The position numbers were made by a program, and so were the translations under genes. Under the pieces are notes generated by a model. The model did not search any database. It worked only from the letters and a program-made list of their open reading frames with translations, and was not told the DNA's origin. This document shows, piece after piece, positions 26,931 to 35,968 of a DNA stretch of 47,311 nt. The stretch lies in contig CAYZME010000004.1 in assembly GCA_964479435.1 (NCBI GenBank), positions 1 to 47,311 on the forward strand, written 5' to 3'. The DNA is from JAAYKS01 sp964479435 (GTDB taxonomy: Bacteria > Bacillota > Clostridia > Saccharofermentanales > UBA5734). Positions within the stretch are counted from its first letter, which is position 1. Each line of letters begins with the position of its first letter.

Positions 26931-27716
26931 GTGCGAATTCTTTTTATCGGCGATATCGTCGGCAACCCGGGACGGCGCATCCTCGGTGAGAAATTGCCTG
27001 CCGTTTTACGCGATTATCCCGCCGATTTGATTGTTGCCAATGGAGAAAACGCGGCCGCAGGGCTTGGGATCAATGCCACGATCATCAGAGAACTGCTTGA
27101 ATTGGGCATTGATATCATCACAATGGGCAATCACACATGGTCTAAGCGGGAGATATTTCATGTGATCGATGACGAACCGCGGTTGGTCAGACCTATGAAT
27201 GTGTCATCTCTTTGGCCGGGCAATGATTATTGGGTATCCCAGACCACACCGCCGATTCTGGTTTCTAATTTGGTAGGTCAGGTCTATATGGAATCAGCAG
27301 ACAACCCTTTTCATGCGCTTGAAAGCAAGCTCGATCGTTGGAAAATCGAAACAGGCGCGCGCATTGTTCTGATCGATTTTCATGCGGAAGCGACGGCAGA
27401 GAAGGCGGCTTTTGCCCGCTATTTTGACGGCCGTGTCACCGCGGTTCTAGGCACACACACGCATGTACAAACGGCTGACGAAACGGTTTTTGAGCGCGGA
27501 ACGGCCTTTATTTCCGATGTGGGTATGACCGGCCCTGTGGATAGCGTGATTGGCATGGAAACATCATCGTCTTTGCGCCGGTTTGTCGAACGTTTACCTT
27601 CGCCGTTTTCTACTGCCGCGGGGCGGGCTATGATCAACGCGGTGTGGCTCGAAGCGGATCCGGCGACAGGCCGGGCGACAACAATCAAAAGAATTCGCCT
27701 CGTGGAGGACGCGTAA
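26931..27716 (+). CDS. ymdB: YmdB-type metallophosphoesterase
   Basis: 261 aa, GTG start behind GGAGGAAAAA. It begins MRILFIGDIVGNPGRR, carries VANGENAAAGLGI, TMGNHTWSKREI and LIDFHAEATAEKAAFARYFDGRVTAVLGTHTHVQTADE, all metal-binding signatures of the TIGR00282/YmdB family. Bacillus YmdB hydrolyses 2',3'- and 3',5'-cyclic mononucleotides and influences biofilm versus motility; adjacency to rny is conserved and suggests a link to RNA turnover. In Bacillus the next gene is spoVS; here it is not. Confidence 0.92.
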   Translation: MRILFIGDIVGNPGRRILGEKLPAVLRDYPADLIVANGENAAAGLGINATIIRELLELGIDIITMGNHTWSKREIFHVIDDEPRLVRPMNVSSLWPGNDYWVSQTTPPILVSNLVGQVYMESADNPFHALESKLDRWKIETGARIVLIDFHAEATAEKAAFARYFDGRVTAVLGTHTHVQTADETVFERGTAFISDVGMTGPVDSVIGMETSSSLRRFVERLPSPFSTAAGRAMINAVWLEADPATGRATTIKRIRLVEDA

Positions 27717-27717
27717 A

Positions 27718-29352
27718 TTGCGCCAGGCACACGCGCTGGGCGGATGCAAACCGACCGCGGTAACCTGCCGCTGTATAACAGTTGTTTTCGTGCTACTGGC
27801 GCTCCTATTTTCATCGCTTGCTTGTGCACCTTTTACGGCGGATTTGCCGGCGACCCTACCGAGTGCAAGCGGGACGCTCCCGTCCTTTGTATCACCTGCT
27901 CCCGAATCGGGTGTTTTGCGTATTTGGGTCACACCCTTTCGTGCCTCGCCGGACCCGCTCCACGACAAGGATCGCACGCATCAGGCGGTTTTTCGTCTGA
28001 TTTACCAAGGCTTATTCGAAATGGACACAGACCATTCGATTCATCCGGCTTTATGCTCGACCTGGGATCTTTCGGCAAATGGATTTTTTATCACGGCACA
28101 CCTTGCTGAACAAGCGCGATTTCATGACGGGGCGTGGGTTGCCGCGGAGGATGTGAAGGCCAGTTTTGACGCCATCAAATCCGACCCAGATTCGCCGTTT
28201 CACGAGAGAATATCCCGTGTCAACTCCGCGTCGGTTTTAAACAAGGAGACCATACGTTTTGGCCTGGTGGATCCAGGGCTCTTTACTTTATATGCGCTGA
28301 CTTTTCCCATCGTTCCCGCCGAAAACGCTGCCCGCTCTTTGGAGAGCACGCCGGCTTCGCTCACGCCGGGAACAGGTCCCTATGAAATGAGGAATGTTCC
28401 CGACTCATCGGAATTTATACTGAAGCGCACACAGGCTTCTGGACAAGTTCGTGAAATCCATTTGGTTGAATTACCCGATATCCGCTCAGCAGTGGCCGCC
28501 CTCGGGGATGATCGGGTTGACCTTGTGGATCTGGACGCCATCGATTTTCAGCAATATCAGAAACGCAAGGACTTGTCGATTTATCAGTACGCAGGATCCG
28601 TCTATTTGTTTTTCTCCTTGCAGGCTGAACCTGAACAGCCGCTTGCGGATCCTCAATTTTTCGCATACACAAGGAGTCTTCTCGAACAAGTCGTTTCAGC
28701 ATCTGTCACTGGCTTTTCCCCGTGGACACCTGCTGCTTTACCGGCGACGTCTTTCTCGTGTATCCTGGACGGCGAGGCCTCTTCTTTCGACGGAGCGGCC
28801 GAGACAGACTTCACAAGGCCTGACCCGTTGCCTGTTTCACGCCCTTTGGTTTTGCTCTATCCGTCTGACGATCCGCTCCGCTCCGATTTGGCTGAGCATG
28901 TGAAACAGGCGTTTTCACGAGTAGGGATCCAAGTGCGTGCGGCGGGTGTCGCTACGGAAATGTTGGAAGCACACCTCACATCTCGTGCATATGACATCGC
29001 GTTATTGGCTGCTACTACTTCATTCATTCCCGATCCGACATGGCTTTATATTCCGGATGGGGCCGGCTCCTTACCTGGTATGTCCAACATCGCACTTGCG
29101 TCTCCCTGGCCCGAGTCTTTTCAAGCGGCGATCAACCAGTTGCGGAGCGTGACGAGCCGCTTGCCCGCAAACCCGGATTGGCGACAGCTACGAGCCGCAT
29201 TGGTTGCTTGTGCCCAAACGGCTCCGACCGTTGGGGTCGGTTTTGTCAGACAAGGGATGATCGCCGGCCATCGTGTCAAAGGCCAATTTGCTTCTATGCG
29301 TGGAAATCCATATAACGGTATCGAAGAGGTGTGGATATGGTCTGGTTCCTGA
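27718..29352 (+). CDS. orphan extracellular solute-binding protein (family 5, peptide/nickel type)
   Basis: 544 aa. The TTG start is one base after ymdB. A hydrophobic segment (about residues 19-35) ends in SSLAC, a weak lipobox with Cys36, so it may be a lipoprotein. A linker rich in Pro, Ser and Thr follows, then SBP family 5 features: FRLIYQGLFEMDTDHSIHPALCSTWDLSANGFFITAHLAEQARFHDG (the usual ...W.....g.t.tf.Lr...kFhdG pattern) and AAEDVKASFDAIK. No permease or ATPase gene is nearby, so either it feeds a distant Opp/Dpp transporter or has a sensing role. Its stop overlaps the lspA start region, placing a probable lipoprotein beside the lipoprotein signal peptidase. Ligand unknown. Confidence 0.75.
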   Translation: MRQAHALGGCKPTAVTCRCITVVFVLLALLFSSLACAPFTADLPATLPSASGTLPSFVSPAPESGVLRIWVTPFRASPDPLHDKDRTHQAVFRLIYQGLFEMDTDHSIHPALCSTWDLSANGFFITAHLAEQARFHDGAWVAAEDVKASFDAIKSDPDSPFHERISRVNSASVLNKETIRFGLVDPGLFTLYALTFPIVPAENAARSLESTPASLTPGTGPYEMRNVPDSSEFILKRTQASGQVREIHLVELPDIRSAVAALGDDRVDLVDLDAIDFQQYQKRKDLSIYQYAGSVYLFFSLQAEPEQPLADPQFFAYTRSLLEQVVSASVTGFSPWTPAALPATSFSCILDGEASSFDGAAETDFTRPDPLPVSRPLVLLYPSDDPLRSDLAEHVKQAFSRVGIQVRAAGVATEMLEAHLTSRAYDIALLAATTSFIPDPTWLYIPDGAGSLPGMSNIALASPWPESFQAAINQLRSVTSRLPANPDWRQLRAALVACAQTAPTVGVGFVRQGMIAGHRVKGQFASMRGNPYNGIEEVWIWSGS

Positions 29353-29831
29353 TGATTTCTCTTTTGGTTGCTCTGGATCAGATTTTAAAAGCGATTGTCG
29401 TAGCGTACATACATCCAACAGAATCGATTTCAGTCATCCAGGGATTTTTCTATTTGGTCCACCGCACGAACGCGGGCGGCGCGTGGAGCTTATTTTCCAA
29501 TCGCTCATGGGGATTGACTTTGCTGATTGTGATCTCCGCCCTTGCCAGTATCTTCATGCTTTTGCTGCTGGTGCGTTGGCGCGCCACGCCCTTGCGTCTG
29601 GCGATGACTTTTACTTTGGCAGGCAGTATCGGCAATCTGATCGATCGAATCGCATTTAGGGGTGTTACGGATTTTCTCAGTTTTCACTTTTGGTCGTATG
29701 AGTTTCCCACCTTCAATTTGGCTGACATTTTGATCGTTTGTGGTACAATAACAATGATTCTGATCTTGTTGATCCATCCGGACTGGATGTCTACCGGGGA
29801 AGGGGACAACCGGCGTATCGTTCCGAAGTGA
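29337..29831 (+). CDS. lspA: lipoprotein signal peptidase (signal peptidase II)
   Basis: 164-aa membrane aspartic protease that removes signal peptides from diacylglyceryl-modified prolipoproteins. Four transmembrane helices; catalytic dyad D103 in GSIGNLIDRI and D130 in FNLADILI. TNAGGAWSLF corresponds to the conserved N-x-G-x-x-F/W-S region. ATG 29337 is chosen over GTG 29331 because AGAGGT is closer to ideal spacing. It overlaps the solute-binding gene by 16 bases and is followed at nine bases by rluD, the common lspA-rluD pair. Confidence 0.93.
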   Translation: MVWFLMISLLVALDQILKAIVVAYIHPTESISVIQGFFYLVHRTNAGGAWSLFSNRSWGLTLLIVISALASIFMLLLLVRWRATPLRLAMTFTLAGSIGNLIDRIAFRGVTDFLSFHFWSYEFPTFNLADILIVCGTITMILILLIHPDWMSTGEGDNRRIVPK

Positions 29832-29840
29832 GGCCGGCTT

Positions 29841-30740
29841 TTGATCAAAACCATACGAATTGCATGCGGCGGCGACCGCTTAGATACATATCTCTCTACT
29901 GCACTGGGAAGCATCTCCAGAAGCTATGTCAAACGGTTGTTCGACGAAGGGCGAATCTCGGTAGATCATAAACCTGCAAAACCGGCTTTGCGTGTCGAGC
30001 CGGGCTGGATTGTGCGCGTCGACATCCCCGACCCCAAGCCTGACCGCGCGATCCCACAGCAAATCCCATTGCAAATCGTCTATGAAGATGAGTACCTTCT
30101 GGTCGTTGATAAGCCGCAAGGGATGGTTGTCCACCCCGCACCCGGGCATTACGAAGGAACCTTGGTCAATGCCTTATTGGCCTATTGCGGCGACTCCCTC
30201 TCGGACATTAACGGCGTCATACGCCCGGGCATCCTGCACCGGATAGACAAGGACACATCGGGCTTACTTTTGGTGGTTAAGGATAATCGTGTTCATGAAA
30301 AACTTGCCGCGCGCATACGGCGGCACGAAATTGAACGCGTTTACTTCACATTGGTGCACGGGAAATTGCGACCCGACCAAGGGACTGTGGACAAGCCGAT
30401 CGGACGGGATCCGAACAACCGGAAAAGGATGGCGATCGTTCAAACAGGCAGAAAAGCCGTCACGCATTTCCAAGTGCTGACGCGATATAGCAGTACAAGC
30501 TGGCTGAAATGCCAACTGGAAACCGGTCGCACACATCAGATCCGTGTGCACTTGGCTTCGCTTGGTCACCCAATCGTGGGGGATCCGCTCTACGCGCCGG
30601 GACGAAAAAATTATGGGCTGGCAGGACAAGCCCTGCACGCCGCGCAATTGACATTCGAGCACCCTGTAAGCGGAGAGCGGATACAGCTTTCGTCCCCACT
30701 GCCCCCTGCGCTAAGTACACTGTTGGAGAGTCTGGAATGA
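29841..30740 (+). CDS. rluD: RluD-like 23S rRNA pseudouridine synthase
   Basis: 299 aa with an N-terminal S4 RNA-binding domain (residues 10-62: RLDTYLSTALGSISRSYVKRLFDEGRISVD) and the RluA catalytic domain: VVDKPQGMVVHPAPG, catalytic Asp136 in HRIDKDTSGLLLV, and LETGRTHQIRVHLASLGHPIVGDPLY. TTG start. The lspA-rluD adjacency and full motif set support RluD/YlyB; exact uridines modified are not readable. The stop overlaps the following ATG (ATGA). Confidence 0.92.
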   Translation: MIKTIRIACGGDRLDTYLSTALGSISRSYVKRLFDEGRISVDHKPAKPALRVEPGWIVRVDIPDPKPDRAIPQQIPLQIVYEDEYLLVVDKPQGMVVHPAPGHYEGTLVNALLAYCGDSLSDINGVIRPGILHRIDKDTSGLLLVVKDNRVHEKLAARIRRHEIERVYFTLVHGKLRPDQGTVDKPIGRDPNNRKRMAIVQTGRKAVTHFQVLTRYSSTSWLKCQLETGRTHQIRVHLASLGHPIVGDPLYAPGRKNYGLAGQALHAAQLTFEHPVSGERIQLSSPLPPALSTLLESLE

Positions 30741-31495
30741 AACATATGGGAAACAGGAGGCGCGGCGATAAACAAAAAAGAAGTTGGCGAATCCAGGTGT
30801 TGTTTGCCTTGCTTCTGTTTTTTTGCGGCTCTCTCGGCGCAAGCGTCATCTCAAAAATGGTCAAACAGGACCGGGAAACACAAGCGTATCGCGATCAGTA
30901 CGCAACGTATGCGGAAATGCTGGCACAGGAAAAACTGCGCTCAGATAATCTGGAGATTCGCATGGAAACGCTCTCGGAGCGGCTCTATTCACATTATGAG
31001 ATCATCCTTTCACAAAGTGGAAATGAAAAACTGCAAGCTTCTTGGTTGCGGGCGCGGACTTTGGCCGGGTTGACGGAAGTTACAGGGACAGGCGTTCAAA
31101 TCACGATGCTGGATGCAAAAATTGTCTCTACGCTCGATAGCAGCACCATCATTCACGACAACGATGTTCTTTATGTAGTAGATACACTACGCGCTTTAGG
31201 CGCAGTAGCCATTTCGATCAATGGCGAACGAATTGTACCGACCAGCATGATCGTTTGTAACGGCCCCAGCATTAAGGTAAACCGAAAATTTTGCCCGGTA
31301 CCGATCGTGCTGACCGCGGTCGGGGACACGGATACGATCGCTGACTATCTGGAACACGATCCCTTCCTGTTGCGGAGAAAAGTCGATGGCATCCGCGTCG
31401 AAATTGAAAGACTGGAGTCTGCTATTGTCCCTCCATACCGGGAGATTCAGTTTATTGAACAACATATCAGCCTCTTGGAGGTGGCGAGTTCATGA
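30737..31495 (+). CDS. DUF881 membrane protein (first copy)
   Basis: 252 aa from ATG 30737 (ATG 30746 also possible). One transmembrane helix at about residues 20-40, then an extracytoplasmic coiled coil (about 42-100) and a DUF881 domain: AGLTEVTGTGVQITMLD, NDVLYVVDTLRALGAVAISINGERIV, IVCNGPSIKVNRKFCPVPIVLTAVGD. Function is unknown; relatives lie near division genes in Actinobacteria and Firmicutes. It overlaps the next gene, a paralogue, by four bases. Confidence 0.85.
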   Translation: MKHMGNRRRGDKQKRSWRIQVLFALLLFFCGSLGASVISKMVKQDRETQAYRDQYATYAEMLAQEKLRSDNLEIRMETLSERLYSHYEIILSQSGNEKLQASWLRARTLAGLTEVTGTGVQITMLDAKIVSTLDSSTIIHDNDVLYVVDTLRALGAVAISINGERIVPTSMIVCNGPSIKVNRKFCPVPIVLTAVGDTDTIADYLEHDPFLLRRKVDGIRVEIERLESAIVPPYREIQFIEQHISLLEVASS

Positions 31496-32202
31496 ATCAA
31501 AAAACCGTCTTACGTTCAGCGACTTTCGCTTTTGTTTGCTTGTTACTGGGGATCATTATTGCGTTGCAACTCAAAAGCATCAACTCCAGTAGCCATAAGG
31601 CCATGGCCGAGAACCTGAGGATGGAAGAGTTGTCGCAAGAGCTGATGGATCTGATGAAAAAGAATGGCGATCTCGCGCAAAAGATTGAAGAATTGCAGAC
31701 AGCTTTGCGCTTAACAGAAAGCCAGAGCGAAAATGAAGAAGTCCGCTTGCTGCGAATCACGGCCGAGCGCGACAACGCGGAAGTGTTTGCCGGTTTAACG
31801 GACGTGACGGGACTAGGTGGAACCATCACGATGACCCCAGCCAAGAATTTCGAAGTGGAAGATACGGAGCTCAGAACGGTTGTCAACGCTTTGCGCGCTT
31901 CTGGCGCGCAAGCGGTTTCGATCAACGATCAACGACTGGTCGCCACTTCTGAAATCATCAATGCCGGCACAATTTATGTCATGATAAATGGGCAACGTTT
32001 CCTGCGCGCCGGCCAATTTGAGATCAAAGTGATCATCGAGCCGGCTGACTTTGAAAATGCGTTGCTAAACCTCAGCTCTGTTTTCAGCCATTATCGGACC
32101 AACTACATGATCGATACGATCGCGATTCCGGAAGCGGTGACAATCCGAAAATTGGCGCCGGATAGTCCTGCTTTCCGAATGGATCTTGTACAAAAAAACT
32201 AA
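31492..32202 (+). CDS. DUF881 membrane protein (second copy)
   Basis: 236 aa with the same plan as its neighbour: transmembrane helix at about 8-26, coiled coil at 30-95, then AGLTDVTGLGGTITMTPA, TELRTVVNALRASGAQAVSINDQRLVATSEI and NGQRFLRAGQFEIKVIIEPADF. Alignment by eye with the first copy shows clear paralogy (AGLTxVTGxG, NALRASGAxAVSINxxR). Translationally coupled (ATGA). The pair probably forms a hetero-oligomer through the coiled coils; this is inference. Confidence 0.85.
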   Translation: MNQKTVLRSATFAFVCLLLGIIIALQLKSINSSSHKAMAENLRMEELSQELMDLMKKNGDLAQKIEELQTALRLTESQSENEEVRLLRITAERDNAEVFAGLTDVTGLGGTITMTPAKNFEVEDTELRTVVNALRASGAQAVSINDQRLVATSEIINAGTIYVMINGQRFLRAGQFEIKVIIEPADFENALLNLSSVFSHYRTNYMIDTIAIPEAVTIRKLAPDSPAFRMDLVQKN

Positions 32203-32244
32203 GGCGTACCATATTACAAAAAGGTACCAATTCAGGAGGTTTTC

Positions 32245-33204
32245 ATGGCATCTCGCCTTATGCATATTGATCACGGCTGGAATGTCGCCGATTTATTTGG
32301 CGGACTCAATGTAAATGTCGAAGCGATCGAGCGCATCCTGGATGTTTCGATTGAATTAGATGGTGACGGCCTGATGATTGCCGGGGATACCGAGCAGGCA
32401 TGCAAGGCTGAAGCGGTTCTGACCCGCCTGATTGATGTCTACGAAAAGGGCAACCCGGTCACGTTGCAACTGGCTACATATCTGGCAGAGGCCGCACGTG
32501 ACGGCATCATGCAAAACGTCGAAGGGTACTCGCCGGACTGTGTTTGTGTCACAGCCAAAGGGAGGCCCATCAGCAGCAAAACGGTGGGGCAGAAGGAATA
32601 CATTCAGGCCATGCGCGAGCATGAGATCACATTTGCGATTGGACCGGCCGGTACAGGCAAAACCTTCCTGGCTGTGGCCATGGCTGTGAACGCGTTTCGA
32701 AATCGACAGGTATCCCGGCTCATCTTGACCCGGCCAGCTGTTGAAGCAGGCGAAAAACTGGGGTTTTTGCCCGGCGATATGCAAAACAAAGTCGATCCGT
32801 ATATGCGCCCACTGTATGACGCGCTCCATGAATTGATGGGAACTGAAACGTATTTAAAAAATATGGACAAAGGACTTATTGAGGTTTCACCCTTGGCATA
32901 TATGCGCGGCCGCACACTGGACGACTCTTTTATCATCCTCGATGAAGCCCAAAATACGACCACCGAGCAGATGAAAATGTTCCTGACACGCATTGGTTTC
33001 AACAGCAAAGCCGTCGTGACGGGGGACATCACGCAAACCGATCTGCCGCGTGATAAACGATCTGGATTGCGTGAGGTGCGTAAGGTCTTGCGCGGTGTCG
33101 AGGGTCTGGCTTTTATCGAGCTGACGCGGCGTGACGTGGTTCGCAACGGCCTGGTCCAGCGCATCATTCACGCCTATGAGCGCAATCCGAACGGGAGAAA
33201 TTAG
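32245..33204 (+). CDS. phoH: PhoH family ATPase
   Basis: 319 aa. Walker A GPAGTGKT at 133-140, LTRPAVEAGEKLGFLPGD near 155, Walker B FIILDEAQN near 230, QTDLPRDKRSGL near 270. An N-terminal RNA-binding-like region precedes it. PhoH/YbeZ proteins are ATPases (often linked to RNA unwinding) that function with the endoribonuclease YbeY, encoded two genes downstream. ATG follows a strong AGGAGG. In Bacillus the sporulation genes yqfC and yqfD precede phoH; here the DUF881 pair does. Confidence 0.95.
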   Translation: MASRLMHIDHGWNVADLFGGLNVNVEAIERILDVSIELDGDGLMIAGDTEQACKAEAVLTRLIDVYEKGNPVTLQLATYLAEAARDGIMQNVEGYSPDCVCVTAKGRPISSKTVGQKEYIQAMREHEITFAIGPAGTGKTFLAVAMAVNAFRNRQVSRLILTRPAVEAGEKLGFLPGDMQNKVDPYMRPLYDALHELMGTETYLKNMDKGLIEVSPLAYMRGRTLDDSFIILDEAQNTTTEQMKMFLTRIGFNSKAVVTGDITQTDLPRDKRSGLREVRKVLRGVEGLAFIELTRRDVVRNGLVQRIIHAYERNPNGRN

Positions 33205-33208
33205 TGTG

Positions 33209-35317
33209 ATGAAATTGCCGAACCGCTTGCCCAGGGCCGTTTCAATCTTGACCTTTGTATTGTTGGTGCTCGGCGCCGCGGCCGCTCTATATTTTCGCGC
33301 GCTGCCTGCTTCGTATGCTTTTTCGGTCGGTGAAGTCAGTGCGTACGATGTCGTCGCACAGCGTACCATTGTGGATCAAGCAGCCACGGATGAGGCGGCG
33401 ACCAAAGCCCGAGCCAGTATTCAGGACGTCTGGGTCAAATCGGAGTCGATCTCCCAGGATTCGCTGGCGCGCTTGGATTCCTTGCTGGATGTGATCGCGG
33501 ATTCGCGCGTCGTGGGCGAACACATCGACCCGGATACAGGATCGGAACCGGGCCAAGATTCTCTTGCCGCGCATTTAGTAGAACAAGCCGCACGATCGTT
33601 GGCGATGAACGTTGAAGTGAAAGACGCCTTGCGCATGATATCCATAACGGATGACGCTTTTTTAAGCATACGCGACAACGCACGCGCGATCGCCGGACTG
33701 ATCACGACCATCATGACGGATCGTGTGGAATTAGACAGTCAAATCGAAATGAGAACTGCCGATCTGATTGCCCGCGCGACTTATTATCAAGGGGATATGG
33801 ATTTGGTTGCGACCCTGCTATCCCTCTCGATCCAGCCGAATGCGGTCCTGGATCAAGCAGCAACGGAAAATGCCCGCAGTGCCGCATACAAGGCGACACT
33901 TGAGAATCCGGTGATGATTGAGCGAGGGACTTATGTGATCCGCAAGGGCGACTTGGTTTCCGCTCAAGTTTACCGCCACTTGGACGAACTGGGTTTGTTG
34001 GCTGGTGGCCGTTTTGATGCCTCACTATTCACAGGGGTATTGCTGCAATTGTTAGTCGTAATTTCAATAGGATATATTTATATACGCAATAACTTGACTG
34101 AACAAATGACGAACATTGGCAATCGCTTGACATTGTTTATCGCTTTGGCAGTTCCCTTTGTCATGTCCGTGTACTTGACCCGGCTTTCGCCGGTCGCCCC
34201 GCCAACCTATTTTGCGGCTGTGATCCTCTGTGTGTATTTTGGTCTGCGTACATCGATGATTCTTTCTTCGCTGTTGACTTTGGCAATCCTGCCGATGACC
34301 GGGTACGATATCCGCATGGTACTGGTTTCACTCACGGGCTGTTGCGTCGCCGCCTTATTCGCGCGTGGTATCACCCGCAGAGATAACTACGCCTACATCA
34401 TCATCACCACGAGCCTTGCCTGCCTGTTTTCACTTGTCGGCCATGCTTCCGTCTTCCGCGTGGGGTGGGACCACTTGGTGACCGACGCGACCTACGCTGT
34501 CTTGTCTGGAGCGCTTTCGGTCATCGCGGCCATTGGTTTGCTGCCCGTTTTTGAGATGTTCCTGAATACCGTTTCTCCGCTCCGTCTGATCGAGCTCGCA
34601 CAGACGGGAAACCCCCTATTGCGCCGTCTGTTTATTGAAGCACCGGGGACCAGCCAACACAGCATGATGGTCGCGAATTTGGCAGAAACAGCCGCGGAAG
34701 CAATCGGCGCCAACGCGCTTTTGGCGCGCGTCGGTGCGTACTATCACGACATTGGCAAGCTGGATAATCCTCATATGTTTACAGAAAACCAGCAAGGGGT
34801 GAACCCGCATGATCAATTGCCGGCTGTGCAGAGCGTGGCGATTATTACGGCTCATCCTGATAACGGGGTACGGATCGGGCGCCGTTACCGCTTACCCAAT
34901 GAGCTTCTGCGCATCATTCACGAACATCATGGATCGACCACCCAAACTTATTTTTATCACAAAGCGCGCAAGGAATGTGCGGACGCGGGGTATCCTGAGC
35001 CCAACGTCGAGCAATTTCGATATAAATGCCCAGTTCCGAGCACGCGCGAATCGGCGCTGGTCATGTTGGCTGATTCGATCGAAGCCGCGATTCGTTCCAC
35101 TCATACCACGAATCTGGCGGCTGCGGAGACTTTGATCCGGCGCATTATCAAGCAAAAAAACGAACAAGACCAACTGCTGTCGTCGGGTTTATCTTTTCAT
35201 GATATCGAGATTGTCATTCGGTCTTTTTTGCAAGTCTACGCGGGACATTTCCATGAGAGAGTGAGATACCCAGATGATCGTTCAATGCGAAAACAATCAA
35301 CAAAAATATCCGTTTGA
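33209..35317 (+). CDS. pgpH: PgpH-type c-di-AMP phosphodiesterase (7TM-HD)
   Basis: About 702 aa from ATG 33209 (GTG 33206 is adjacent). Order: N-terminal transmembrane helix, an extracellular 7TMR-HDED domain (about 35-290), seven transmembrane helices (about 295-490), then a cytoplasmic HD domain with HSMMVANLAETAAEAIGAN, GAYYHDIGKLDNPHMF (HD pair), AIITAHPDNG, IIHEHHGSTTQTYFYHKA and MLADSIEAAIRS. Listeria PgpH hydrolyses c-di-AMP to 5'-pApA, controlling osmolyte and potassium balance. Position between phoH and ybeY is conserved (yqfF). The last 44 bases overlap ybeY. Confidence 0.94.
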   Translation: MKLPNRLPRAVSILTFVLLVLGAAAALYFRALPASYAFSVGEVSAYDVVAQRTIVDQAATDEAATKARASIQDVWVKSESISQDSLARLDSLLDVIADSRVVGEHIDPDTGSEPGQDSLAAHLVEQAARSLAMNVEVKDALRMISITDDAFLSIRDNARAIAGLITTIMTDRVELDSQIEMRTADLIARATYYQGDMDLVATLLSLSIQPNAVLDQAATENARSAAYKATLENPVMIERGTYVIRKGDLVSAQVYRHLDELGLLAGGRFDASLFTGVLLQLLVVISIGYIYIRNNLTEQMTNIGNRLTLFIALAVPFVMSVYLTRLSPVAPPTYFAAVILCVYFGLRTSMILSSLLTLAILPMTGYDIRMVLVSLTGCCVAALFARGITRRDNYAYIIITTSLACLFSLVGHASVFRVGWDHLVTDATYAVLSGALSVIAAIGLLPVFEMFLNTVSPLRLIELAQTGNPLLRRLFIEAPGTSQHSMMVANLAETAAEAIGANALLARVGAYYHDIGKLDNPHMFTENQQGVNPHDQLPAVQSVAIITAHPDNGVRIGRRYRLPNELLRIIHEHHGSTTQTYFYHKARKECADAGYPEPNVEQFRYKCPVPSTRESALVMLADSIEAAIRSTHTTNLAAAETLIRRIIKQKNEQDQLLSSGLSFHDIEIVIRSFLQVYAGHFHERVRYPDDRSMRKQSTKISV

Positions 35318-35968
35318 TCCATTGGAAGAACTGGCAAGCCGAACGGTTGAGACCGTGATTGCGGAGCACGCGCCGCCCTTTTTCTGGAAAAAGAAACCCG
35401 TCGAACNNNNNNNNNNCGGACCCGCGGCCACCGCGACCGCCTCGACCTGCGACAGCTCAACGCCGGCCTTCTCGAGCGCCGCATCCAGCGTCGGGCCGAA
35501 CGCCTCCAGGTGCGCGCGCGAGGCCACCTCGGGCACGATGCCGCCGAACCGGGCGTGATCGTCCATTTTGTCAGCCCGGCGCGGATGAGACAGATGAACC
35601 GTGACGCGCGCGAAGTGGACCGCGTTACCGATGTTCTCTCTTTTCCGCTTCTTCATTGGGATGGTACTTCACTCGCGCACCCTCTCATCGCGGGAGACTT
35701 GGACTTTTCATATCCGGACATGCCTGTTGTTTGGTTGGGGGATCTTGTTATTTGCCCGGAACAGGCACAGCGTCAAGCGCGGCGTTATGGACACACATTC
35801 GAACGGGAAATCGCTTTTCTCAGCGCGCATGGCGCTTTGCACCTAATAGGATATGACCATGACACACAAGCTGGTGAGAGAGCCATGCTTACCAGTCAGG
35901 AGACTTTGCTCCACGCACTGGGTTACCTGCGAACCATTTTAAATAGGGAAGAGGATAAAGATGATTAA
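35274..35968 (+). CDS. ybeY: endoribonuclease YbeY (interrupted by assembly gap and foreign insert)
   Basis: rRNA-maturation RNase. The N-terminal part runs from ATG 35274 to 35406 (MIVQCENNQQKYPFD ... FFWKKKPVE); ten Ns and about 133 foreign bases follow; the frame resumes at about 35550 with PGVIVHFVSPARMRQMN, DRVTDVLSFP, LGDLVICPEQAQRQARRYGHTFEREIAFLSAHGALHLIGYDHD. The three zinc His are in HGALHLIGYDH. Joining 35406 directly to 35550 is in frame, gives KKKPVEPGVIVHF and a 183-aa protein of normal length, so the real gene is probably intact. It starts within pgpH and overlaps era by eight bases. Confidence 0.9.
35407..35416. other. assembly gap (10 N) inside ybeY
   Basis: Ten placeholder Ns. 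The base text to the right does not continue ybeY but is a foreign segment, so the gap marks a false join. Confidence 0.95.
35417..35563 (-). other. tsaD: foreign tsaD fragment (chimeric assembly)
   Basis: Read on the minus strand it encodes DDHARFGGIVPEVASRAH, then LEAFGPTLDAALEKAGVELSQ and VEAVAVAAGP, an early segment of TsaD (tRNA threonylcarbamoyladenosine synthase) of actinobacterial type. By my count the 133 bases 35417-35549 hold only 32 A or T, about 76% G+C, far above the surroundings. The 19 bases 35545-35563 encode DDHARFG on the minus strand and EPGVIV of YbeY on the plus strand, so they look like the shared word at which two genomes were joined. Not a gene of this organism. Confidence 0.85.

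Noticed and set aside
35417..35563. Horizontally acquired tsaD piece or a real overlapping gene
   Set aside because: Lies directly against Ns, is about 76% G+C, has neither start nor end of TsaD, and its removal restores ybeY in frame.
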